From contig WGMK01000027.1 of the NCBI GenBank assembly GCA_016125095.1, positions 1 to 64,000 of the forward strand: DNA of 64,000 nt, written 5' to 3'. Every line of letters starts with the position of its first letter. Within the stretch, counting starts at the first letter, position 1. The notes beneath the pieces are model-generated. The model had not been told where the DNA came from, made no database searches, and saw nothing but the letters and a program-made list of their open reading frames with translations. The position numbers and the translations under genes are program-made. Below are positions 7,960 to 16,172 of this stretch, piece by piece. This DNA comes from Candidatus Hydrogenedens sp. (lineage in GTDB: Bacteria; Hydrogenedentota; Hydrogenedentia; Hydrogenedentales; JAEUWI01).

Positions 7960-9317
7960 GCGTGTTTGGGAGCAGCGTCGCCCTGCGCTACTGCCGCGGC
8001 AGCGTCCTGCTCCAGTCGCTTTGGAACGTGAACGATGTGTCAGCGTGCGTGAGCGGCAGCTACGTGGTTCGGGCATTACAAACCCGACTCACAAACGTGC
8101 TGCTTGGTCTGGGTGTGACGGCGGGCATGGGATCGATCTTGGCCGTTTACGGCGCAAGCGAAGTGCCTGCCCTCGCGATATTCCTGTTTGCCGTGGCCGC
8201 GCCCCGCATGGCGACGCTGCTGCTCCCGTTGGCGTTCGTGATTTCTTGGCGCTCGACGCTGGGAGGCACGGCCGACGAGGCGGTGTTTGTACGCACGAGC
8301 GATGCGCTGACGTCGGGCGCGCTGCTCCGGGTAGTAGCGGGCAATCAACCCCGCTTGCGCGACTTGGGCGCGTATGGCCCTGTGCTGGTCTCGGCGCTGG
8401 TGGTGTTGACGCTGCTGCTCGTTGCGGCGCTGGCCGGTGTGGTCCAAGGCACACTGACGGTCCCACAGGCCTCGCTGCTGTATGCCCTGCAGTGGAGCGC
8501 GCTGGCGTCCGCAGGATTGCTGGCGTGGGTCTACGGACCCGAGCTCGGACATGCCGGGAGATTGGCGTGGTGCGGGGCCGTTGTGCTGGCGGCGGGATTC
8601 GGTACCGCCGAATGGCTGTCGCCGCTGGACGCAGCCGCTCGATACCGGGCGTTCGAGCAGCTGTGGTTCGACGGGCAGGCCAATCACTACGGCGGGCTGT
8701 TCGCCTTCGCCGCGTGCGTGGGGGCGGGCATGATTGGGCATAGGCGGCGGCGCGGGCTTGGGGTCGTGCTGTGTTCCACCTCGCTGGCGGGACTCTACGC
8801 TACACAGTCGCGCTCCGGGATGGTTGCGGTCGGCGCCGGGTTCGCTGCGCTCGCGGTGTTGCGCTATCCGCGGCTGGTGTGGTGCGCGCCGCTGGTTCCG
8901 CTAATCGTGTTCGTGCTGCCTTGGGACAGCCTGCGCGAGGCCGCCGCCGAGGGCAGTTCGCTGCACGACCGGCTCATCGCTTGGAAGAGCGCGATGAGTA
9001 CGGTGGCGGACTATCCCTTGCTGGGTATCGGGACTGGCGCGCGGCATCGTTCTTTCTACGACAACCACTATGTGATGGCTTTGGCGGAGGGTGGCGCAGG
9101 CGGACTGGCAGCGTGGCTTTGGTGGCAATGGACAAACCTGCGCGCGCTGATGCGACTGCCTGGCCCCGCCGGTCTGGGAATCGCAGCCGGGTGGATCGCC
9201 TGCGCCGTGCATGCGCTCGCCAACATTACGTTTTTGGTCACGGTGTGCGCCGGCCCCGTAATCTGGCTGACGGGCTTCTGGCTTGCTGCGGCAGCTTCCG
9301 AGTCGGAGGACATCTGA
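7956..9317 (+). CDS. O-antigen polymerase/ligase-like (Wzy/WaaL) membrane protein
   Basis: Starting at the GTG that overlaps the upstream stop codon, the protein is 453 residues. It is strongly hydrophobic, with about ten predicted membrane spans (e.g. FLFAVAAPRMATLLLPLAFV, VSALVVLTLLLVAALAGVV). A large loop between late helices carries LIAWKSAMSTVADYPLLGIG followed by RHRSFYDNHYVMALAEGGAG. The W...P..GIG...DN.Y...L.E.G pattern is the signature of the Wzy_C/O-antigen ligase family. It would polymerise or ligate lipid-linked glycan in the inner membrane, consistent with the adjacent chain-length protein and glycosyltransferase. Polymerase and ligase cannot be told apart from sequence. Confidence 0.8.
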   Translation: MSVFGSSVALRYCRGSVLLQSLWNVNDVSACVSGSYVVRALQTRLTNVLLGLGVTAGMGSILAVYGASEVPALAIFLFAVAAPRMATLLLPLAFVISWRSTLGGTADEAVFVRTSDALTSGALLRVVAGNQPRLRDLGAYGPVLVSALVVLTLLLVAALAGVVQGTLTVPQASLLYALQWSALASAGLLAWVYGPELGHAGRLAWCGAVVLAAGFGTAEWLSPLDAAARYRAFEQLWFDGQANHYGGLFAFAACVGAGMIGHRRRRGLGVVLCSTSLAGLYATQSRSGMVAVGAGFAALAVLRYPRLVWCAPLVPLIVFVLPWDSLREAAAEGSSLHDRLIAWKSAMSTVADYPLLGIGTGARHRSFYDNHYVMALAEGGAGGLAAWLWWQWTNLRALMRLPGPAGLGIAAGWIACAVHALANITFLVTVCAGPVIWLTGFWLAAAASESEDI

Positions 9318-9318
9318 G

Positions 9319-9870
9319 GTGTCCCGGCGCGGCATACCGGCCAGCCTGGAGCGGCGGGAATTTCTGATGCGCGCTGCGGCGCTGGGCGCCGTGCTCGCGG
9401 CGGCGGCGGGCGGGGTGCTGTACTTGGTGGCGCGGCCCCTGCCCACGGACGTGACGGAGCGCGGCAAGGATCAGGGTGACGTCGACCCGGTGGCTGACGT
9501 TGCCGCAGAACGGGAACGTGCGAGCGCATACAAGGCTGTGCGCGACTACATGGACGCGCGCAACTGGGGCAGCGATATCCGCACGGTGTACTGCCGGGAT
9601 TCGGCCCATCAGGTGTTTACCGGTGGGCTGATCTTTACCGGGCGGATAGACCTCGAGCCGCTGCAGGGCGACTTGATTCCGATGGACTACACGGCGACGG
9701 CGCGCGGCAGCATCGATACCGGCTGGACCATCGAATCGGTCGAACTGCGGACGGTCCCCGGTTACTTGTCGGAGGAGGCGGCCGCGCTGGCGGGGAGCTC
9801 CAGCGAGGAGAGTCCGCTGAGCGGCACCGCCGGGGCCAGCGGACGCAATCCGGAAGCATCGACCCAATAG
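9319..9870 (+). CDS. small exported protein of unknown function
   Basis: A GTG at 9319, two bases after the previous stop codon, gives 183 residues. The start VSRRGIPASLERREFLMRAA followed by the hydrophobic run ALGAVLAAAAGGVLYLVA resembles a Tat-type or signal-anchor leader (RREFLMR). The mature part is hydrophilic with no family I recognise. It is the third gene of the DUF4330, Wzy-like unit. The last 109 bases overlap the 3' end of the convergent gene at 9762-10409. Both reading frames look coding, which is unusual. Confidence 0.6.
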   Translation: MSRRGIPASLERREFLMRAAALGAVLAAAAGGVLYLVARPLPTDVTERGKDQGDVDPVADVAAERERASAYKAVRDYMDARNWGSDIRTVYCRDSAHQVFTGGLIFTGRIDLEPLQGDLIPMDYTATARGSIDTGWTIESVELRTVPGYLSEEAAALAGSSSEESPLSGTAGASGRNPEASTQ

Positions 9871-10409
9871 GCCCGGAAGGACGATTCCTCCGGCGTGCCG
9901 CTGGCATACACTTTCGCGCGGCCAAAGGGCCGCACGCCCTCGGCAGTGCCATCGGTAATCCCCGAGTCTCCCGCGAGGATGGCGTCGGCGGCATCGTCCG
10001 ATTGCAGGATCAAATCGACGCGGGGATCGTCCAGAGGCGTATAGAACGACGACGCTACGAAAAAGAACCGAGCGGATTTGCGGGCGCGGCGTTCGCGCTG
10101 AAGGGTGCCTTCGGCGTGCCCCGATGCATCGTCGGCGAAGAGGTACAGAACATCGTCGTCCATCGTAAGGGCGGTATTGGCCTCGCGGGCAAGCACATGC
10201 ACACGGGCGCCGCAGGACAGCGCGGGGGCCTCGGGCGCCGCACCGACAACCACGACCACCGCGGGCTGGAATGAACACAAGGCCGGTGCAAAGGCGTCCC
10301 AGTCCTCAGCCTGTCGCAGCACGACCTGCGCGATGCCGTAGCCCTCCGGGGCGGGAGCCGGTTCGGTCTGGGCGAAGAGCGCGCCCACAGCAAGCAGCAG
10401 CGGCATCAT
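9762..10409 (-). CDS. small secreted protein of unknown function
   Basis: The ATGATG at 10409 overlaps the TGA of the upstream propeller gene, giving a 215-residue protein. A short signal peptide (MMPLLLAVGALFAQ) precedes a proline-rich linker (TEPAPAPEGYG). The rest has strand-like segments such as FQPAVVVVVGAAPEAPAL and RVHVLAREANTALTMDDDVL. I recognise no family. It is probably co-expressed with the PD40 propeller gene by translational coupling. Its C-terminal 36 codons overlap the convergent gene at 9319-9870. Confidence 0.55.
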   Translation of the reverse strand: MMPLLLAVGALFAQTEPAPAPEGYGIAQVVLRQAEDWDAFAPALCSFQPAVVVVVGAAPEAPALSCGARVHVLAREANTALTMDDDVLYLFADDASGHAEGTLQRERRARKSARFFFVASSFYTPLDDPRVDLILQSDDAADAILAGDSGITDGTAEGVRPFGRAKVYASGTPEESSFRAYWVDASGLRPLAPAVPLSGLSSLELPASAAASSDK

Positions 10410-11593
10410 CGTTTCGGCCTCCACGCGGGCGCCCAGCCCTGCGTCTGCAGCAGGGTATCGGGTGTATTTTCCGTGCCTTCGCGAGCGTCGAACACGGCGA
10501 GTCCGGTACCGCCGTCGCGCTCGGTCACACAGACAATCCGCTTGTTGTCCGGCGCCCAGGACGGTGCCCAGAAATCGCGATCCTCCGCCACGGCGATGGG
10601 CGTGCGGAGCGAGGTTTCGACCAGCAGCCGGTACACGCCGCGTCGGCCCGAGGCGAAGGACTCGAAGGCCAGCAGCTTGCTGTCCGGCGACCAGACCGGA
10701 TTCCAGTCGGCCGCGCGATGATTGGTCAGGTTGGCGATGCCGCGCTGGTCGAGGTGGTAAATCTCTCGATCCCCGCCGTCGTTGGACTCGTAGACAAAGC
10801 GGCTGCCGGAAGGCGCAGGCGCCGGATTCCATTCATTAAAGCGGCTGCTGTCGGGCAGATCGGGCACGATGTGCAATACTGGGAGCACGAGCGACTTCGT
10901 GACGAGGAACAACTCGGTAGACAGGCTGCCGGGCTCTCCGGCGAGGCCGATGCAGAAGAGAGCGCGCGTGATGCCCGTAAGTGCCTCGCCCGAGGCCAGG
11001 CCCGATTCCTCCTGCAGCACCTCCATGTCGAGACCGGGGAGATCGGCACCCGACTCCGGGTCGATGGCGAAAAGAATGCGCGGCGTTGGCAGCCAGACGG
11101 GCTCGAAAAAGCCTGCGCGCCCGGCGGCCCACACGGTCTCCTCGCCGGTCTCCGTGTCGTAAACGGCGATCACCGATTCATAGGGCGCGCCATTCGTGGC
11201 CTCATAGGCCAGCAACCGGCCCTGCGCCGACCACGAGGGATTCCGGTGGGTGCGGAACTGCGACGCGATCACATGCCGTTCGGGCAGTCCCTCATCCGGG
11301 AACGCCATCCATGCGATGCCCGTGCCGCCGTCGTCCGTGGACACCTCGAACGCAAGCCGGCCGCCATCGGACGACCATGCGGGGTTCGCCTTGGCGCTGC
11401 ACGGGCCGAGCGATTCCAGCGCGGGCTGCCCGCCCTGATACCGAAGCAACCGATGACCGCCCTCGGGGTGCGCCGCCACAAACACGATGTCGTCCTCTGC
11501 GGACGCCCCGAAAGCAAGCAGCAATAAACACAATGCAGCCGCCGCGACTCCGCGCGGCGGCTGCATGAACTTCTTGAATGTACGCGAACGCAC
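10406..11593 (-). CDS. exported TolB/PD40-type beta-propeller protein
   Basis: The 395-residue product has a signal peptide (GVAAAALCLLLLAFGASA) after a basic start and then repeated PD40/WD40-like blades: ANPAWSSDGGRLAFE, RNPSWSAQGRLLAYE, WNPVWSPDSKLLAFES, WAPSWAPDNKRIVCV and a last APAWRP. These x-P-x-W-S-P-D-G-x-x-L-A repeats are typical of TolB-like six-bladed propellers, used as protein or glycan scaffolds in the periplasm. Two starts are possible: ATG at 11593, six bases from the upstream stop codon, or ATG at 11566. The second sits at the edge of a perfect 14-bp inverted repeat (11533-11566). It is followed by a coupled small secreted gene. Partner and role are unknown. Confidence 0.8.
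   Translation of the reverse strand: MRSRTFKKFMQPPRGVAAAALCLLLLAFGASAEDDIVFVAAHPEGGHRLLRYQGGQPALESLGPCSAKANPAWSSDGGRLAFEVSTDDGGTGIAWMAFPDEGLPERHVIASQFRTHRNPSWSAQGRLLAYEATNGAPYESVIAVYDTETGEETVWAAGRAGFFEPVWLPTPRILFAIDPESGADLPGLDMEVLQEESGLASGEALTGITRALFCIGLAGEPGSLSTELFLVTKSLVLPVLHIVPDLPDSSRFNEWNPAPAPSGSRFVYESNDGGDREIYHLDQRGIANLTNHRAADWNPVWSPDSKLLAFESFASGRRGVYRLLVETSLRTPIAVAEDRDFWAPSWAPDNKRIVCVTERDGGTGLAVFDAREGTENTPDTLLQTQGWAPAWRPKR
11533..11566 (-). terminator. 14-bp perfect hairpin inside the start region of the PD40 gene
   Basis: ATGCAGCCGCCGCG (11533-11546) and its exact complement (11553-11566) flank a 6-base loop. On the minus strand it is followed by TGTGTTTATT, so it could act as a terminator or attenuator after the protease gene that ends at 11599. 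It also lies in the signal-peptide codons of the next gene and could mask its second ATG. Confidence 0.45.
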
Positions 11594-11598
11594 GCCGA

Positions 11599-14500
11599 TT
11601 AGCGGAGCAGCGCTCGGTTCACGACCAATTGCGCGTCGGCAGCGTCGACCAGCCCATCGCCGTTCACGTCGGCCGGGCGCACGGCCTTGGCCGCAGCGTC
11701 CGCCTTCTCGAGCACCGCGCCGACAACGATCTGCACATCGACCGCGTCAACTTTGCCGTCCGCATTCAGGTCTTCCTTCGCGAGATCGCTCAGGCTGTTC
11801 ACATAGCGATAGATGCCCGGCGCGCGGCCGATGCCTTCTGCGGTTTCGACCTGCACGTCTACCAGGCCGGGCGCATGCACCGGCGTGGTGACTTCGATAC
11901 CCGCGTCGCCCAGCGACCGAACGCTGGCCACCGGCACGCCGCCGAACAGCACGCGGATGGGCGCTCCGAGGCGGTCGCCCAGGATGCGGACCGTGTCGCC
12001 GCCCTTGCTGAGGCCGACCGCCGGGGTCACGCTTTCGATGAGCGGCACCTCGATGACGGTAAGGAAGGGCGAGATCGCCTCTTCGCCCGCAAGGTAGGTG
12101 GCAGTAAGCGGCACGATGCGGAAGTGCCAGACATCGCCGGAGCGCGTCGCACCGGCCGGAATCGTCAGCGAATCGCTGAACGCCGGCACGATTTCGCCAT
12201 TGCGGAACCAACGCAGGATGGACGGACCCTCGAGGTAGCTCGGGTCGGTCGCGGCCTTGGGATGATAGTACTCATACGTGGCGAACATCGGACGCGTCGA
12301 GGGTACGATGCGCGTCTCGGTGGGATCTTCCAGCGCGGTGCCGGTCGAGATACCGAGATTCAGCGCCTCGGGCGAGACCACCAGCGAACCCACGCTGATA
12401 CGCACATCCTGGAAGGCGCGCTCGTCGCCGTAGCTGGCGAGAATCCGCAGGGTCGTGGTGCCGACCTCCGGCTCGCCGGTCTCCCACAGGAATTCGCCGG
12501 TGCCATCGGCATTGTCGCCAAACGGCGGCGCGCCGCTGCGGGTCCATTCGGCGCTGAGGAACGGCGTGGAGCCGTCGCCTGCCGGGGTGTAGCTGGCTCG
12601 CACGACGAAATTGATGAGGTCGCCCTCTTCGGCCATGACGGGACTGAGGGGCTCGATGCTGAGGCGCATGGGTTCGGGCGCGAGCGCCGAGAAATCGACC
12701 AGCCCCAGGGTGCTGGTGACGCCCGGGAAGACCGTGGCGGGGTCGCGCGGCACGCCGCGGCCATCCGAGAGACCGACGAACACCGTGCGCGCGGCCAGGC
12801 TCTTGTAGGTGATGCGGATGTGGCCGCTGTAGAACAATTCGACCTGGAAGCTGTTGGGCGGCGGGGGCGAAGTGGGCGAAACCACGATGGCTTCGCGGAT
12901 GTTGTCGTAGGTCACCACGATGCGGTCGTCGAGCGCGCGCGCCCAGACTTGGCCGCCGTTGGACGGGGCAAGGTCGGAGAACAAGGCCGAAATGCGCGGG
13001 ATGGCGAAGTGCTGCAGGATGCCCGGCTGCACCAGCGGATCGCTGGGCTCGAGGCTGGAGAAATTCAGGAAGCCGTTCGCGTTGACGTAGACGCGCGAGT
13101 ACGAGCGCCCGAAGTAGGGGAAGCGGTTTACGCCGAGGTTGATGCCGATGGAGCCGGAATCGGAGAGCGGCAGGTTGTAGGAGCCGCCTTCGCTGTCTTC
13201 GCGCGCCACTTCGAACTCACGGATATTCTTGACGATGGTCGCCTCGTAGGCCGAGTAGTCCGACACGCCGACCAAGCCGCCGACGCGATCGGTCGGGGCG
13301 CCCGTGGGCGTAAAGGTAATCTGCGTGAAGTTTAGGTCGAGCGGCAGCTTCTGGCCGCTGAGGCCGTCCGCATCGAAGGGTTCGCTCAGGATGGCGGGCG
13401 CGTCGGAGCCCGCGACGGTAGTCGCGAAGGAGACCTGCTTGAGGCCCGTGACGTAGCGGACAAACAGCGTATAGAAGTAACGCGTGTTTGGTAGCACGTT
13501 TGAGTCGAGGTAGGAACTCGCACGCCCGGTGAAAACCACCGCGCCCTCGGTTTCATTCTGCGGATAGTCCGTGGCGCCGCGCACCAAGGTCGCCTGCTCA
13601 TAGCCTGCCAGGTCCGGATCGATCCACGTGAGGGCGATGGCGGGCAGGTCGGCGGCGGTACGCACCGGCGTGGCTCGGAAATCGAAACCGCGTTCGCTCA
13701 GACCATTCTCTGGGATGAATTCCGAGAACGGGGCGAATTTGCTCGAATCCACGTACACCAGCGCGCCGTCGTCCGGGAAGGTCGAAACGTTGAAACAACC
13801 CTCCGGCTGGAGCACGAACTGCGCTGCAGGCCCGCGCACGAGAATGCCTTCGACGAATTCATCATCGACGCTGAATACCGGCGAACCCGAATTGCCGCCC
13901 GCCGCATCCAGGTTCGAGGAGAAATAGAACTGATTGTTTTCTTCTTTGACTTCCGTATCATCGCCGAAGCTGAGCTTGGTCGGCAGGCCCGTCGGATATC
14001 CGATGGTGCCTACTTGGTCGCCCAAGGCAATGTCGCCCTCGCGGCGAATCGGAAGAATCTCGGCGCCCGGTGCCGTAATCGGACGATCCACGCGAATGAT
14101 GGCGTGGTCCAGCGCGCCGCCCAGTGCCCGATCTACAATTTCGACGCCGAAATACACTTGGTTCGTATTGAATTCGGTGACGGCCGTGCCCTCATTGAGC
14201 ATCTCGTAACCAAAAACGAAAGCGGTCGTGGCGAGATCGACTTCGTCCAGAATACAATGGCCTGCCGTGGCAATCAGATCCTGCCCGACGACGAAACCGG
14301 TGCAGAACGCTGCGATTGGCTGATCCTTAAAGGGTTCGTCTTCGCAGGCTTCCACGCCCCCGACCACGTAGGGAAAGGTTTGCAGTTCGATCGAGCCGTC
14401 GGCCTGCTCTGATAGCTGGCTGACTCCGACCAGCGCGCAGGTGGATTGCGCCCACTCGATACGCGTGGCATCGGTTTCCTCAAAGAGGTCGATGCGATCA

Positions 14501-14640
14501 TCGGTACCGTAGTAAACCTTATCGCCGCCAGCCTCTTCGGCCCTTGCGGTCGATGCTGTTCCCAGCAGGAGTGCCAGCATCGTGACATGCACCAGGGCGG
14601 CGCACAGCCCCCGGGGTGAAAAACGCGTTGCCTCACGCAT
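11599..14640 (-). CDS. secreted trypsin-like serine protease with TIG and dockerin type I domains
   Basis: From ATG 14640 (AAAGGTG eight bases upstream) the product is 1,013 residues with a Sec signal (VTMLALLLGTASTARA). An S1/V8-type protease occupies about residues 60-300 with all three catalytic motifs: His in DLIATAGHCI, Asp in LDHAIIRVD, Ser in AAGGNSGSPVF. An FN3-like stretch, a nidogen-like beta region (FPYFGRSYSRVYVNANGFLN) and Ig-like segments follow. A TIG domain (VTPAVGLSKGGDTVRILGDR) sits near residue 890. The last 55 residues are a dockerin with two calcium loops, DLNADGKVDAVDVQ and DVNGDGLVDAADAQ. Dockerins bind cohesins, but no cohesin is visible here. The enzyme is probably extracellular and may be exported by the T2SS encoded further right. 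Expression likely starts at the promoter at 14787-14816. Confidence 0.87.
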   Translation of the reverse strand: MREATRFSPRGLCAALVHVTMLALLLGTASTARAEEAGGDKVYYGTDDRIDLFEETDATRIEWAQSTCALVGVSQLSEQADGSIELQTFPYVVGGVEACEDEPFKDQPIAAFCTGFVVGQDLIATAGHCILDEVDLATTAFVFGYEMLNEGTAVTEFNTNQVYFGVEIVDRALGGALDHAIIRVDRPITAPGAEILPIRREGDIALGDQVGTIGYPTGLPTKLSFGDDTEVKEENNQFYFSSNLDAAGGNSGSPVFSVDDEFVEGILVRGPAAQFVLQPEGCFNVSTFPDDGALVYVDSSKFAPFSEFIPENGLSERGFDFRATPVRTAADLPAIALTWIDPDLAGYEQATLVRGATDYPQNETEGAVVFTGRASSYLDSNVLPNTRYFYTLFVRYVTGLKQVSFATTVAGSDAPAILSEPFDADGLSGQKLPLDLNFTQITFTPTGAPTDRVGGLVGVSDYSAYEATIVKNIREFEVAREDSEGGSYNLPLSDSGSIGINLGVNRFPYFGRSYSRVYVNANGFLNFSSLEPSDPLVQPGILQHFAIPRISALFSDLAPSNGGQVWARALDDRIVVTYDNIREAIVVSPTSPPPPNSFQVELFYSGHIRITYKSLAARTVFVGLSDGRGVPRDPATVFPGVTSTLGLVDFSALAPEPMRLSIEPLSPVMAEEGDLINFVVRASYTPAGDGSTPFLSAEWTRSGAPPFGDNADGTGEFLWETGEPEVGTTTLRILASYGDERAFQDVRISVGSLVVSPEALNLGISTGTALEDPTETRIVPSTRPMFATYEYYHPKAATDPSYLEGPSILRWFRNGEIVPAFSDSLTIPAGATRSGDVWHFRIVPLTATYLAGEEAISPFLTVIEVPLIESVTPAVGLSKGGDTVRILGDRLGAPIRVLFGGVPVASVRSLGDAGIEVTTPVHAPGLVDVQVETAEGIGRAPGIYRYVNSLSDLAKEDLNADGKVDAVDVQIVVGAVLEKADAAAKAVRPADVNGDGLVDAADAQLVVNRALLR

Positions 14641-14786
14641 TCGTCTCTGCACCTTTCTCTCCGATGGCCTCAAGCCGTTGCCGCTCGATACGCCAGCCCA
14701 AGCTTCTCAACGCCACAACGAACCCCGGCCGCGCAAGCGCGGATAAGGGCGCGGGATACTTTTCCCCTGTATAAACCGACTGCGTT

Positions 14787-14816
14787 GTTCTACACGAAGC
14801 CCTTGAAGCAAGTCAA
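14787..14816 (-). promoter_or_regulatory. candidate sigma70 promoter for the dockerin protease gene
   Basis: On the minus strand TTGACT (14816-14811) and TAGAAC (14792-14787) are separated by 18 bases. This gives a start near 14780 and a leader of about 140 bases. It is divergent from the promoter at 14839-14867. Confidence 0.45.
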
Positions 14817-14820
14817 GGAA

Positions 14821-14834
14821 AACCGTCGACGGTT
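14821..14834. promoter_or_regulatory. perfect 14-bp palindrome between divergent promoters
   Basis: AACCGTCGACGGTT is an exact palindrome lying between the two candidate promoters of the 14641-14989 gap, 4 bases from each -35 box. Position and symmetry suggest a shared operator; the regulator is unknown. Confidence 0.4.
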
Positions 14835-14838
14835 ATTA

Positions 14839-14867
14839 TTGAAAGGGTGATAAATGCGCTTTATGCT
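14839..14867 (+). promoter_or_regulatory. candidate sigma70 promoter for the GT2-GtrA gene
   Basis: TTGAAA (14839-14844) and TATGCT (14862-14867) are separated by 17 bases, four of six matches to each consensus hexamer or better. The start would be near 14874, leaving a leader of about 115 bases before the ATG at 14990. Apart from these promoters and the palindrome I see nothing else in the 349-base gap 14641-14989. Confidence 0.5.
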
Positions 14868-14989
14868 TACTCGGGCTAGAGATTACGGCCACGCGGCCTA
14901 AGCGGCGGGAGTATAGGGCTTTAACTTGCCGGAGAGGGCGTGCCATGATGAGCGGCCATCTTGGGCTGAGAGAGCGACGATAACATCTT

Positions 14990-16093
14990 ATGGCAGTGGA
15001 GTCACCCCAGCGCGTCTGGCCGTCGGTTTCGGTCATCGTGCCGACCTATCGCGAAGCGGAAAACCTGCCGGCATTGATCGAGCGGATTGGGGCCGTGCGT
15101 GCGGCGTCGGGCCTCGATATCGAGGTGCTGATTATGGATGACGACAGCCGCGACGGTACGGTCGAGGTGGTCGCGGGCCTGGCGCTGGATTGGGTGCGGC
15201 TGTGCGTGCGCACCCGGGACCGCGGACTGAGCGCGGCGGTGATGGACGGGTTCAAGGCTGCGTCGCACGACGTGCTGCTGGTAATGGATGCCGACCTGAG
15301 CCATCCTCCGGAGAAGATTCCCGAGATGCTGCAAGCGCTCGAGGCCGGGGCGGATTTCGTGATCGGCTCGCGCTATGCGCCGGGCGGGTCCACCGCCGAG
15401 GACTGGGGGCTGTTCCGCTGGGTGAACAGCAAGGTGGCCACGCTGCTGGCGCGGCCCTTCACCACGGTGCGCGATCCCATGAGCGGGTTTTTCGCATTCC
15501 GGCGGCAAGCGCTCGAAATGGCCGCGCCGCTCAATCCCGTCGGCTACAAGATTGGGCTCGAGGTGATCGTCAAGTGCGGCTTCGCCAAGACCGCCGAAGT
15601 GCCGATTCACTTTTCCGATCGCTTCAAGGGCGAGAGCAAGCTGAACTTGAAGGAACAACTGCGCTACCTGCAGCACCTGCGGCGGCTGGCAGTGTTCAAA
15701 TACGGCGACCTCGCCCACTTCGCACAGTTCGCGATCGTGGGTGCAACCGGCACCATCGTGAACCTCGCGGTGGTGACGCTGTTCTGGCTGCTGGACATCG
15801 ACGCGAAGATTGGCGTGGCCGTCGCCATCGGCGTGGCGATGCTGTCGAACTTCGTGCTGAACCGGCAGTTCACGTTTTCCTATGCGCGGCGGGATCCGCT
15901 GCTGCCCCAGTTGGTCGGGTTTCTCGCCGGCAGCTCGATTGGCGCCGTCATCAATTACGCCGTCGTGCTGGGGCTGTTGAACCGCTTCCCGGCCCTGGAG
16001 GCTTTTCCGCAGGCCGCCGCCTTCGCGGGCATCCTGGCGGGCCTGGTGTTCAATTACGGCGTGAGCCGCTACATCGTCTTCCGCAAATCGTGA
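14990..16093 (+). CDS. GT2 polyprenyl-phosphate glycosyltransferase with GtrA domain
   Basis: This 367-residue protein has an N-terminal GT-A domain of the dolichyl-phosphate mannose synthase type: VSVIVPTYREAENLPALIER, the DxD-containing VLLVMDADLSHPPEKIPEML, and GSRYAPGGSTAEDWGLFRWV. Residues about 240-365 form a GtrA-like module of four membrane helices (FAQFAIVGATGTIVNLAVVT, FVLNRQFTFSY, LVGFLAGSSIGAVINYAVVL). The fusion would charge a polyprenyl phosphate with a sugar on the cytoplasmic face and help flip it for glycan or protein modification outside. The FkbM methyltransferase gene follows on the same strand. The sugar is not predictable. Confidence 0.87.
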   Translation: MAVESPQRVWPSVSVIVPTYREAENLPALIERIGAVRAASGLDIEVLIMDDDSRDGTVEVVAGLALDWVRLCVRTRDRGLSAAVMDGFKAASHDVLLVMDADLSHPPEKIPEMLQALEAGADFVIGSRYAPGGSTAEDWGLFRWVNSKVATLLARPFTTVRDPMSGFFAFRRQALEMAAPLNPVGYKIGLEVIVKCGFAKTAEVPIHFSDRFKGESKLNLKEQLRYLQHLRRLAVFKYGDLAHFAQFAIVGATGTIVNLAVVTLFWLLDIDAKIGVAVAIGVAMLSNFVLNRQFTFSYARRDPLLPQLVGFLAGSSIGAVINYAVVLGLLNRFPALEAFPQAAAFAGILAGLVFNYGVSRYIVFRKS

Positions 16094-16172
16094 GGGGCGG
16101 CCTAGACATGCGCCGCGCGCAGCCGCTATGTTTCCGAGGCGAGATGCAGGTAAACCGGGGAGAACGCGCGAG

